Shown here piece after piece: positions 1 to 7,857 of a stretch of DNA of 9,168 nt; the first letter of the stretch is position 1; each line of letters opens with the position of its first letter. A program made the translations under genes and the position numbers. The stretch is from JACMLD01 sp964245425 (lineage in GTDB: Bacteria > Bacteroidota > Bacteroidia > Chitinophagales > Chitinophagaceae). The stretch spans positions 1-9,168 of the forward strand of contig CAXTMV010000231.1 in NCBI GenBank assembly GCA_964245425.1, in the 5' to 3' direction. The notes under the pieces were generated by a model that saw only the letters and a list, made by a program, of their open reading frames with translations, searched no databases and was not told the origin of the DNA.

Positions 1-396
1 ACCTAGAAGAATATTAAAAAGGATACTCAAGCGATCCAAAAAATTTCGATTGCATTTAATTTCGCTTAACAAAAGCTTACTGTAGTTACCTTTTCAGGGT
101 GTATGGAAGATGTTAAAATATTTTATTATTGAGATTAACCAAAATATATTTTTGACGAATACAAAACCCGACACGCATAGAATCAGTGGCTTTTATCATC
201 TTTGGTGTCGACGGCCATACAACTTCATTTATTTTACTACGCAGCTATGCCCTGTTTTATATTCTTCTCGACTATTTCCATCCCAAACCGGTCGTTTGTC
301 AAGCTAAAAGGTTGTCACCTATTAAAGGAATTTAGCAGTACTGGTGACACATACTTTTATTTATAAACTGACCGTAAAAATATTAGTCAATAACGA
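1..396. other. Left-end region without a convincing gene
   Basis: This AT-rich stretch lies downstream of the large minus-strand gene that ends at 397. The longest open frame is 65 codons on the plus strand (110-307). It has no ribosome binding site, and its Cys/Tyr/Phe-rich product looks like noise, so it is not called. On the minus strand about 25 codons (near 240-315) look mildly protein-like but have no start. The only structure of note is the inverted repeat at 313-349, listed separately. Confidence 0.6.
313..349 (-). terminator. Possible weak terminator hairpin after the SEC-C/nuclease gene
   Basis: TGTCACC at 313-319 and GGTGACA at 343-349 form a perfect 7-bp inverted repeat with a 23-nt loop, about 50 bp beyond the stop codon of the large gene. 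On the minus strand it is followed by a modest T-rich stretch (complement of 302-309). The long loop and poor T run make this weak. It could instead be a protein-binding inverted repeat or chance. Confidence 0.22.
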
Positions 397-3300
397 TTAT
401 GGCAATCCCGATTGTTTCAATTCATAAAACGAAATTGTTTTGATCGGAATAGTGCGAAAGAATGCGGTAGGTAAAACATGATTTGAAATCACGACAGACA
501 TAATTTTATAATCAGGATCAAGTTTCAATTTTTCTATTACCTGTTCAATATTTTCATGAAGCCAAATATCGCGATTTACGTGTTTCTGTATTAAGCCAGG
601 TTTTCCATCTTGTCCCAGATACTCAATAATTTCAAGATGAAATTCGTAAGCTACTTTAGATTGACTGGTATTTTTACATTCGATTGAATAAATTATTTTA
701 CGTTGATGATCGATTGCCAAGATATCAATGTCCCCCTTGTCTGTTTCGGTAATAAAAAACCCTTTCTTTTTAATGGTAATTTCTTGCGGATAGCAAAATA
801 AGTTAGTGTTGGTAGTTAACCAAAATAGTACTTGCTCGCGATATTCTTTTCCTTTAATGGCGTTGCGTTCAGCAAGTAAACTGCGGATCGGTTTACTTTC
901 TTTGTCCAATGGCAACCTTCCATTGTTGAAAAGCGATACTAGGTTTTCAGCTGCTTTATACAAATGGCGCATACTTACCAGGATGTGCGCTTCGCCATTT
1001 ATTTCTATGGTAATGATCGGTTTAAGTAAATAGGAGATACGCCGATTATAACGCCAGGGATAAACTTCCTCTTTTTTAAAACCATCGGGGGCAGTAAGAA
1101 CGTCTTCCCTTTTTACAAAGCACAGTATGCTCATCCAACCTTCTATTTCGCGGGTAGTATATTTTAATTTTATTAGCAAGTCGACCAATTGTTCTTTAGG
1201 CATTACTATTACAGAATGACCTTTACTGAAAATTTCGCGTACCAACTGATAGGTTAGGGTAAAAACGTCATGTATACTTATGCCCCATTCAGCTACGAAC
1301 ACGTCGTCAATTCTCTTTACATATTTCTTTCCTTCGGGATGTGAAGCCTTATCATTTCCCGAGTCATAATATTCATGGAAACGTTCACCAAAACCGTAAT
1401 ACTCTGCTTCAAATACTTTGTTTCCCATTGCGCCAAACGAATCGGTATCCTTTGACCTATCAACCCCGAGCCTTCCTGATGGAAGGACTTCCATTTGAAC
1501 ATCACGCAATCCATATTTTAACTCATCGGATAAGGTACCGTAATTTAATACCTCGTTTACATGGGCAAGCAGCATATCAGTATCGTCGTTCGAAGGAGGC
1601 CTGTTGCCCTCGGGCATCCAGCAGACAACCCATTCAATTAGAATTCGTAAAGCAAGATTTGCAATATTTTGTTCTTTGGCCGTTTCAAAAAATTCCTCAA
1701 ATACGTTGTAATAATTTCCATAGCAGGCCTGCTTAACAGGATAATTAACCTGGCGAAAAGCATGGTCTCTTAGTAAAGATTCCTGTCGCCGCATAAGAAA
1801 TTGCAGTAACGCTACTCCATTGTAGTCGGAAACTATTGCCTTTGTTTTTTGATAATGATAAAATACCAGTTCATTTAGCAGTTTGATCTGATTTTCTTTA
1901 GCTATCAGTTTGCCAATGGGGTTGCTTTTGTTCAAACCTGTTAATTGGTTTTGCAAAACATAAGAAATATCGGCTTTCGGCACTATGCGTGCCTCATAAA
2001 CATCGACAGGGTTTAATGTGAGATCACGATAATCACTAAGGAAATTGATAATTTTCTTCGGCCCGTTCGGCATTATCGTTGCAAAAATGTTTTCTTTAAC
2101 TTCATCCGATAAGCGCCCACCGGCGTTGAGAACCTTTTGAAGATCGCCAATCATATCTATGACGAAATTCATAAGAAGCCATTCACCCCTGTTTCCGGCG
2201 CTGTACAATTGGGTCCGCAATGCACTGGGAATAAACAAATCTATACTCCTTGCTTCCGGATTTATTCTGCTACGAAATTGGATATCTTCCACTTCGTTTG
2301 AAATTAACGCTCCTTCAACTTCATACAGTCCTTTTTCTAATGTAAGCACCAGCGAAACTGGTGTTGACCCAAGCTGACTTATCCATCCTTCTATATAACC
2401 AAACATTTCATGAAGCCAATACAAAATGCCGTTTATGTAAACTTCAGCTTTAAAGTCACTTTTTCGTGCTGAGATGCACCAAATCACACAACTATATTTG
2501 CTCAGACAACTGACCAAAAGCCCTTCGTTAATATCCTGCGAAATATAAACGGGGTAATGTTCCTGTTTGCGATAACAGGGCACAAAATTGATGGCCCCGC
2601 TCTTCCAGTATGGTAATGCTTTTTTATCAAGCAACTTAATAGCCGATCTTCTTACATCACTTTCAATTTCAAACTCAAAAACCATCAGTGTTGGGGTTTC
2701 TCTGTCGGAATGATAAAATGATTCCTCGTGATCGAAATACCATTTCATTTTTGCATAGTGTGTATTGTGTGGCGCAAAAACCTGCTTGCTTTCAAATTCA
2801 TGAAGGTATTTGGCATATTTCCATAAAGTAAGAACATCGGGTTCCCATTTCCTGGTAAGTAAATACAATTCTTCGTATGAAAAGAAAAGATGGAAATCAA
2901 TATTTTTCAATAGGCCTAACCGTAAGCCAACCATTGAAAGAATCCTAGTTTTATGGATGACATGAATAAATAAAAGCTCGTGACCTGTAAATTTATCTTT
3001 AATTAACGCCGCGATTTTCTCAACCCTGGTTTGAAGTTCCTTTGAAAAGCTGGCAATCGCTTTTTCGAGATCTTTCTGCAAAACCGGCACTTCAGTTGAT
3101 ACTGCAACATAAACCAGCCTGCCCGTATCGATCTTAAACAGTAACTCTGTCCATAGACATTCTTTTGGAAAAGATTCGTCAACTGGAAAATTAAACTCCA
3201 CCTGACGCCATGTCATTCGGGAAAATACAGGATACAATTCAATCATACCCGTCTCCTGATAAGCACCGAGCAAAACATGATGACAAGAATGTTTTTTTGC

Positions 3301-4119
3301 TGTTTCCAGGATATAGTCATTAAGGCAGAAAAGTTCAGCAGTCGGGTCAACGAGTATATATTCATTATTGATAAAAACAAATGGCCGCTGAAAAAGGGGA
3401 TTATTGTCCCGATCTTCAAAATGCAGGTTTCCTTTTTCAAAATCGAATACGAAATTTTCGAATGCTTCCAAACTAATCCCAAACCGCACCAAAATCCTTT
3501 TTATGGAATCAGCGGAAAAGGAAAAAAGGTTTTTATATTTCTCAACAAACGAATTATCCGGGATAAAAAGCGGCTCATAATGTTCATCTTCAAATTGCCT
3601 TTCTTTATACCCAAGCCTTATGGCAATTCTATTGTGAATAGCCAGTATAAAACTTAAGACCAGCCCTACCTCTTTTAAAAAAGGCTTGGGAAAATCTGAA
3701 AACGTGCTAAGGGTATTCAGTAATTGCTGAACAATTTCAACTCCGTTGGCTGCTATTCCAGGGAATACGAGATTATTGCTTTTAGGCCAATACAAAAGTT
3801 CTGTAAAAAACTCTTCTGGTGGATCTTCAAAATGATGCGGTATGCAGTATTTCAAAAGATCATTCCGTAATTTAGAAAAGTCTGGCTTGTCTGTGTTTTT
3901 GTTGGCATGCCGCAACGCTTCCAATACAGCCTGCTCAATACGAATATTTTTACCGTGATTTTGGGGCAACACGGCTAACAATGCGAACACTTTTAACAAT
4001 TCGGAAGTTGCGTAAGCAGCAAAAACATAATCTGTCTTGCTTTCATTAGCCAAGCAACAATGTTTATATTTTTTTCCGCTCCCGCATATGCATGGATCGT
4101 TTCTGCCAGTCTTTGCCAT
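397..4119 (-). CDS. SEC-C zinc-motif protein with C-terminal PD-(D/E)xK nuclease-like domain (1240 aa)
   Basis: The N-terminus carries a textbook SEC-C zinc-binding motif at residues 6-22 (Cys10, Cys12, Cys21, Cys22; C-x-C-x8-C-C), as found at the SecA C-terminus and in many unrelated proteins. The C-terminal region, about residues 1085-1240, reads as a restriction-endonuclease-like fold. It has a helix with Glu1092/Glu1095, then Gly-Asp-Ile-Asp (Asp1130/Asp1132), a beta hairpin, and Ile-Glu-Cys-Lys (Glu1147, Lys1149), giving the D...ExK active-site pattern. A Pro-Trp-Arg-Tyr-Asn-Arg segment (1021-1026) precedes it. The roughly 1000 residues between are unrecognised; no Walker A, helicase or membrane segment was seen. 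The ATG at 4119 is chosen because the SEC-C motif starts almost immediately. The gene begins 9 bp after the AlbA_2 gene stop, implying translational coupling. The family suggests DNA or RNA cleavage; a defence role is inference. Confidence 0.93.
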   Translation of the reverse strand: MAKTGRNDPCICGSGKKYKHCCLANESKTDYVFAAYATSELLKVFALLAVLPQNHGKNIRIEQAVLEALRHANKNTDKPDFSKLRNDLLKYCIPHHFEDPPEEFFTELLYWPKSNNLVFPGIAANGVEIVQQLLNTLSTFSDFPKPFLKEVGLVLSFILAIHNRIAIRLGYKERQFEDEHYEPLFIPDNSFVEKYKNLFSFSADSIKRILVRFGISLEAFENFVFDFEKGNLHFEDRDNNPLFQRPFVFINNEYILVDPTAELFCLNDYILETAKKHSCHHVLLGAYQETGMIELYPVFSRMTWRQVEFNFPVDESFPKECLWTELLFKIDTGRLVYVAVSTEVPVLQKDLEKAIASFSKELQTRVEKIAALIKDKFTGHELLFIHVIHKTRILSMVGLRLGLLKNIDFHLFFSYEELYLLTRKWEPDVLTLWKYAKYLHEFESKQVFAPHNTHYAKMKWYFDHEESFYHSDRETPTLMVFEFEIESDVRRSAIKLLDKKALPYWKSGAINFVPCYRKQEHYPVYISQDINEGLLVSCLSKYSCVIWCISARKSDFKAEVYINGILYWLHEMFGYIEGWISQLGSTPVSLVLTLEKGLYEVEGALISNEVEDIQFRSRINPEARSIDLFIPSALRTQLYSAGNRGEWLLMNFVIDMIGDLQKVLNAGGRLSDEVKENIFATIMPNGPKKIINFLSDYRDLTLNPVDVYEARIVPKADISYVLQNQLTGLNKSNPIGKLIAKENQIKLLNELVFYHYQKTKAIVSDYNGVALLQFLMRRQESLLRDHAFRQVNYPVKQACYGNYYNVFEEFFETAKEQNIANLALRILIEWVVCWMPEGNRPPSNDDTDMLLAHVNEVLNYGTLSDELKYGLRDVQMEVLPSGRLGVDRSKDTDSFGAMGNKVFEAEYYGFGERFHEYYDSGNDKASHPEGKKYVKRIDDVFVAEWGISIHDVFTLTYQLVREIFSKGHSVIVMPKEQLVDLLIKLKYTTREIEGWMSILCFVKREDVLTAPDGFKKEEVYPWRYNRRISYLLKPIITIEINGEAHILVSMRHLYKAAENLVSLFNNGRLPLDKESKPIRSLLAERNAIKGKEYREQVLFWLTTNTNLFCYPQEITIKKKGFFITETDKGDIDILAIDHQRKIIYSIECKNTSQSKVAYEFHLEIIEYLGQDGKPGLIQKHVNRDIWLHENIEQVIEKLKLDPDYKIMSVVISNHVLPTAFFRTIPIKTISFYELKQSGLP

Positions 4120-4128
4120 TGGACATTT

Positions 4129-5253
4129 TTATAATCGCTTTAATTGAAAAGCCAAAAAGAATTGATATGCCTGGTAAATGAATAGTGGATCAACCACCCG
4201 CGCCTTGTCGCCTATCATTTGTTTTTTCGCTTGCTGGCTCCAAAAATCAGGAGGCAATGCCAACACCTTTTCTTCATTGTTTTTAAGGACTTCTATGAAT
4301 TCCTTTTGTTGAGCGGCGTCTTTAAATACAATAAATGGCGCATAGGAACCTCTGGATTGGAAATCCAGTTTGCCGTTTGTAAGGAAATGTAAAAAAATGC
4401 CGGATAATTTTGATATGTCATAATAATAAAACCACTGTTCCGAATTAGACAACCGAATATATTTTGTTTCAGGAACCGGAAGGACTATCCTCATTTCATC
4501 ACAATACATATATTCCAGTTCGAATAAAATGGTTGAATGGAATTTAAAAATGGCGTTACCAAGAAATGCTTTACTATTTGTGTAGAAAAGAGTATACGGC
4601 TCCCAAAACGCTTTTGACTCTGAAAACGTTATTGTATATTCCGGTTGCTGAAGATGGTAAGCCATGTCTTTATTGCCAATATCTTTAAACCATTCTGCCG
4701 GCCTGCTAAGCAAAAGTTTCATCCTTTCTAACGGAGCCAGGTGAAGACCAAACCGTTGTCGCCACATATTCTCGACCGTGTCGACATCCGCCGATTGTGC
4801 AATTGGAGTGTTTCCATCATTTGTTCTGCTATAAATATGGTAAGCCATTACTTTCTTGCCATATTGCTGATAATCTTCGGTTAAATAATAAGGCTTTTTA
4901 TAGTTATCAAATATGATAAGAATATCGAGTTCTTTCTGTCCCAGCGTGATTGTTCGTAATTCAATTTGAGGTCGCGTGTCCCCTGCAAATTTTTTCGTTC
5001 TCAAAAAATCAACAATCTGAACCTGTGTTTTCCGGTCCGCCTGGTTTGGCGTAAGACCCTGTACTACCGTGCCCGATGAAGGATCGGTTACACCGAAAAT
5101 AATATACCTATCTCCCTGATGGATGCTATTGGCCATGCAAAGAATATCATGGAGTAATGAGGCATTATTTTCGTGTGGCAGTTCCTTAAAGTCCCAAAAA
5201 TCACCCTCTTTTTTGGATCCGATAAGATTAGCAATTATTTGTTCAAAACTCAT
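4129..5253 (-). CDS. Schlafen AlbA_2 (ATP-binding/nucleic-acid) domain protein (374 aa)
   Basis: Residues about 13-160 match the Schlafen AlbA_2 domain. An E-x-x-x-x-DFKE segment (Glu16, Asp21-Glu24) is followed by a helix ending Met-Ala-Asn-Ser (40-43), a glycine-containing strand Ile-Ile-Phe-Gly-Val (51-55), and a late Tyr-x-Arg-x-x-x-x-x-x-Pro segment (141-150). That last segment corresponds to the usual Y-x-R-x-G-S-x-x-x-P element. Such domains occur in predicted transcription regulators, in eukaryotic Schlafen RNases and in several bacterial defence proteins. The C-terminal 200 residues show no domain I recognise; they are rich in aromatic residues and may be partner-binding or ligand-sensing. 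The start ATG at 5253 places the domain at its usual N-terminal position. The stop is 9 bp before the SEC-C/nuclease gene, so the two are very probably co-expressed. Upstream is a 544-bp gap, so the pair likely has its own promoter. Confidence 0.92.
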   Translation of the reverse strand: MSFEQIIANLIGSKKEGDFWDFKELPHENNASLLHDILCMANSIHQGDRYIIFGVTDPSSGTVVQGLTPNQADRKTQVQIVDFLRTKKFAGDTRPQIELRTITLGQKELDILIIFDNYKKPYYLTEDYQQYGKKVMAYHIYSRTNDGNTPIAQSADVDTVENMWRQRFGLHLAPLERMKLLLSRPAEWFKDIGNKDMAYHLQQPEYTITFSESKAFWEPYTLFYTNSKAFLGNAIFKFHSTILFELEYMYCDEMRIVLPVPETKYIRLSNSEQWFYYYDISKLSGIFLHFLTNGKLDFQSRGSYAPFIVFKDAAQQKEFIEVLKNNEEKVLALPPDFWSQQAKKQMIGDKARVVDPLFIYQAYQFFLAFQLKRL

Positions 5254-5333
5254 ATTGACTAAAGATCGTTAACCGAAGGTATCGATGTAATGGTTGCTGA
5301 AAATAAAAAAGTTATCCGCTGAAACTTGCGCGA

Positions 5334-5715
5334 ATGAGCAAGAAGGACAATGCAGAAATAAATAAAAGAAAATCTAGTTTAACCCATTTTTTTGATAGGT
5401 TCCTACTCACTATTATGTATGTGACAAATTTAATACGCACCTGAGTTTTTATAAAACCGCACTTCCTGATTTTTCTGCACCATGCCAACAGGAATTAAGA
5501 AAAATTGTAAAACAAAGGGCGCTTAAATTGGTAAGTAATCCGGCCAATGCATTTCGTTATAAAGCCTTGGTAGATACCTTGAATTCAATTGTCGGTGGAT
5601 AAATAGAAAAATGTCGATTGAAGATGATATCCGTAACGCTTAGGAAAAAATTACGTCTTATGGCTCAATGGCCGTATGCTTTTATAAAAATGAAGCTGTG
5701 CAGTTGGCGGCTTAA
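5334..5715 (+). pseudogene. Probable decayed small coding remnant, function unknown
   Basis: Three plus-strand segments in different frames have protein-like composition although no intact gene exists. Segment one is 5334-5444, 36 codons from an ATG, starting MSKKDNAEINKRK. Segment two is open at 5399-5602, 67 codons without an ATG; its end is strongly coding-like, with a charged helix QQELRKIVKQRALKLV and a close NAFRYKALVDTLNSIVGG. Segment three is 5611-5715, starting MSIEDDIRNA, then a TAG at 5641-5643, then 23 more sensible codons ending EAVQLAA. The orientation is opposite to all other genes here. I do not recognise a family. It could be one gene with frame breaks or two small overlapping genes, or the coding look could be chance in AT-rich DNA. 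Confidence 0.33.
5425..5432 (-). promoter_or_regulatory. Possible Bacteroidota -7 box for the AlbA_2/SEC-C operon
   Basis: On the minus strand this reads TAAATTTG, a full match to the Bacteroidota -7 consensus TAnnTTTG. About 20 bp upstream only TTTT is present where TTG would be expected. It lies about 170 bp before the AlbA_2 start at 5253. An 8-base match in AT-rich DNA is easily chance, so this is a candidate only. Confidence 0.2.
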
Positions 5716-5725
5716 TCACCTACAT

Positions 5726-5757
5726 AAAAATTGATGAAAATTTCCGAAACTTTTTCA
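5726..5757 (-). terminator. Possible terminator after the MBL-patatin-MBL block
   Basis: On the minus strand, 5757-5735 reads TGAAAA, two unpaired bases, TTT, a CGG loop, AAA and TTTTCA. This gives a 9-bp AU-rich hairpin with a two-base bulge. TCAATTTTT follows, so a T run sits just beyond the stem. It lies about 40 bp downstream of the second MBL gene stop (5798), the expected place. The stem is AT-rich and therefore weak. Confidence 0.33.
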
Positions 5758-5797
5758 ATATAGAATTAGTCTGTTTAGAGCAATTTGCACTGTGTAA

Positions 5798-6673
5798 TCA
5801 TGATTTCTTTTTTGTTATAAATCCTTCCCTTGATTCTTCTATTTCATTATCGCTTATCATATTTACTGCAATTGCTTCACCAGGATTATCGGCCGTAGCA
5901 TAAACTACGACATCTCCCCTCTTGGTTGTCATTAATGGAATACCGCGGTTTTGAAATATCGAAACGACTTCAGGGCGCGGATGGTCATAGTGATTACCGT
6001 AATTTGAAGAACAAATAGCAATTTTGGGTTTAATAGAATCTATCAATGAAGTGGTAGTAAAACCATTTGCAGCACCGTGATGCGCTAGAATAAAGACATC
6101 TACTTGATTTCGTATGAAGGAATAGCCCATCAGTTCCTTGGCAATATTGTCTGATTCGCAATCGCCAACACTTAATACGTTAAAGCCCGGTGATCGAAAC
6201 AATTGAATGAGAGACATATCGTTTTTATTCGTATCATCAAAATGAGAATTAAATATTACATTATTAGTACCATTTTCAGGAGCAATTTCAAGTGATGATA
6301 TATATTCTTTGCTTATCACCCTTACATTTTGAACGTATTTCTGATGTATAGCGTCATACTTAAAAATTACACCCCTGCATAATGAAGCATCATTACTGTC
6401 CGGTGTATAGGAAGGAACCTCAATTAGCTGTGGACGTAAATGATTTATAATCGTCACCAAATCATCATAGGTGCAATGATCAGCATCCCAACTCGTAATG
6501 TGTAAAACATCAACATGCGCTTTACTGTGGTAAGCTAAATCATCTTCCAACACTTTTATACCGCCTTTCGGTAATCTCGCCTCTATAAGGGTGTAGGTAT
6601 TTTCCTTATAAAAAGAAAATAAAGAGCCAGGACTATCTAATTGAAATGCTCGGAATTTAGTGGCGAAATTCAT
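5798..6673 (-). CDS. ComEC/Rec2-like MBL-fold metallohydrolase, variant metal motif (291 aa)
   Basis: The protein has the layout of a single-domain MBL-fold hydrolase of the ComEC/Rec2 type, without ComEC membrane helices. The first metal motif falls in ITSWDADHC (59-67), where canonical H-x-H-x-D-H becomes Ser61-x-Asp63-x-Asp65-His66. Asp in the second position is normal for ComEC-type domains, but Ser in the first is unusual. Later metal-site elements are present: Gly-Asp at 170-171, Ala-His-His-Gly at 197-200, and an Asp-His-Pro-Arg element at 230-233 followed by the closing T...G strand region. No signal peptide is apparent, so it is probably cytoplasmic. The ComEC family suggests nucleic-acid or phosphodiester hydrolysis; the substrate is unknown. 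It starts 39 bp after the patatin gene stop, in the same direction. The ATG at 6673 gives a normal N-terminal strand before the metal motif. Confidence 0.9.
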   Translation of the reverse strand: MNFATKFRAFQLDSPGSLFSFYKENTYTLIEARLPKGGIKVLEDDLAYHSKAHVDVLHITSWDADHCTYDDLVTIINHLRPQLIEVPSYTPDSNDASLCRGVIFKYDAIHQKYVQNVRVISKEYISSLEIAPENGTNNVIFNSHFDDTNKNDMSLIQLFRSPGFNVLSVGDCESDNIAKELMGYSFIRNQVDVFILAHHGAANGFTTTSLIDSIKPKIAICSSNYGNHYDHPRPEVVSIFQNRGIPLMTTKRGDVVVYATADNPGEAIAVNMISDNEIEESREGFITKKKS

Positions 6674-6712
6674 AAAAAAAGGGTTATTATGTTTTATTTA
6701 CAGAAAGTTTTA

Positions 6713-7840
6713 TCAATGTTGATTTTGAAAAATACCAGGACATCGACATATCAGCGAAGCGTTGGCCACCTCCCAACCGTGTTTTACCAGCGTATCAAAT
6801 TCCTTTTCGGATAATTTTCGAAGTGTAGTGGGGAAAAATTTACAGCTGGCAACCTCTTCATCTGTAAGATTTTTGCTGGAAACATTGGCCGTTGCTTTAT
6901 AATTGCGTTTTATTTTTTCAATTGTTTCGCCAATTTTAAAATACACACCTGAATCAGTAGCTTTTTCAAAATGATCCCATAAAGATCGGGCACGTAAAGC
7001 CCTCACTTGGTCCATAGTAATATCTATCAGTCGCATTGCGTTATACCATTTCCTTTTTGAGGTGCCTATCTGCAAAGCAGCATCGCTAACAATAAGAAAA
7101 TTAATTTCTTCCCTGTATTTTAATCCTGGCCCTGAATCGTTGTATTTCACCAGGGGTTCAATACCTAGATTATCATAGGCACCTCCATCCCAAATGTGTA
7201 ATCTCTTAAACTCGGGCTTGTGTTCAATTGTGGTTATCCTATCCTCGTTATATTTAAACCATTTAAATTTTGAAGTATTAATCGTTAACGGCCCAAGAAG
7301 CAGCGGGACACCGGCAGACGCACCTAAGACATCTGACAATGCAAGATCAGGATTCGCCACATAATTAAGTACGTAATCCCCCATTCTGCTTTGAGGAATA
7401 AATCTCCATGATTTGCCTGATTCTATCGCTGTTCCATTAATGATCCATTTCGGAAAAACTGCAATTTGATTAAGACGTGACGTAATACCCCAACAACTTC
7501 GTAATCCTGCACCAACAATTGAAGCGCGTCCTTTTCCCAGATAAAGGAAAGGCCACAAAGGGGTTCTAGCAATAATGTTTCTCTGCAGATTTCTTGTCGT
7601 CAGAAGGGTTTTCACAAATTTAGAACAAGTGTCAAACTCTTTCGACGAAGGCCACTTCTGCTCATTAGATTGATATAGTAATCCTATTAAAAGCGAACCG
7701 CCCGAAACGGTCGAGATAACGTTGATCTGCTCAAGTAAATTTTCTTCGGCAAGCCTCTTGAGCACTCCTAAATGAAAACAAGAGGCCCTTACGCCACCGC
7801 CTGACAATGTAATTCCAACCTTTAGCTCTCTTAGAGTCAT
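6713..7840 (-). CDS. Patatin-like phospholipase (375 aa)
   Basis: All patatin hallmarks are in order. The oxyanion-hole glycine loop Ser-Gly-Gly-Gly-Val-Arg is at 13-18. The nucleophile Ser46 sits in Ser-Thr-Val-Ser-Gly-Gly-Ser (43-49). A Gly-Ala-Ser-Ala-Gly-Val-Pro segment is at 173-179. The catalytic Asp218 is in Asp-Gly-Gly, followed by the common Tyr-Asp-Asn-Leu-Gly (222-226). The Ser/Asp dyad is therefore intact, and the enzyme should hydrolyse acyl esters of membrane phospholipids or related lipids. The nucleophile elbow has Thr44 where G-x-S-x-G would have its first Gly. There is no signal peptide or obvious membrane helix, so it is probably a cytoplasmic enzyme acting at the inner membrane. 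The ATG at 7840 is right because the glycine loop follows at residue 13. It starts 17 bp after the first MBL gene and precedes the second by 39 bp. Patatins serve as membrane-attacking effectors in some defence systems such as CBASS, but no cyclase is in view. Confidence 0.95.
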   Translation of the reverse strand: MTLRELKVGITLSGGGVRASCFHLGVLKRLAEENLLEQINVISTVSGGSLLIGLLYQSNEQKWPSSKEFDTCSKFVKTLLTTRNLQRNIIARTPLWPFLYLGKGRASIVGAGLRSCWGITSRLNQIAVFPKWIINGTAIESGKSWRFIPQSRMGDYVLNYVANPDLALSDVLGASAGVPLLLGPLTINTSKFKWFKYNEDRITTIEHKPEFKRLHIWDGGAYDNLGIEPLVKYNDSGPGLKYREEINFLIVSDAALQIGTSKRKWYNAMRLIDITMDQVRALRARSLWDHFEKATDSGVYFKIGETIEKIKRNYKATANVSSKNLTDEEVASCKFFPTTLRKLSEKEFDTLVKHGWEVANASLICRCPGIFQNQH

Positions 7841-7857
7841 TATAATAATAATTTCGG

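Noticed and set aside
110..307. 65-codon plus-strand open frame at the left end
   Set aside because: It has no ribosome binding site and a Cys/Tyr/Phe-rich composition, and its product resembles no family I know.
1341..1736. 131-codon plus-strand open frame
   Set aside because: It lies wholly inside the large SEC-C/nuclease gene on the other strand. The Arg/His/Pro-rich product is typical of an antisense shadow.
3277..3657. 126-codon plus-strand open frame
   Set aside because: It is antisense to the well-supported 1240-residue gene and shows no recognisable motif.
6713..7840. Calling the patatin a CBASS effector (CapV)
   Set aside because: No CD-NTase cyclase or other CBASS partner is in the window, and patatins have many other roles.
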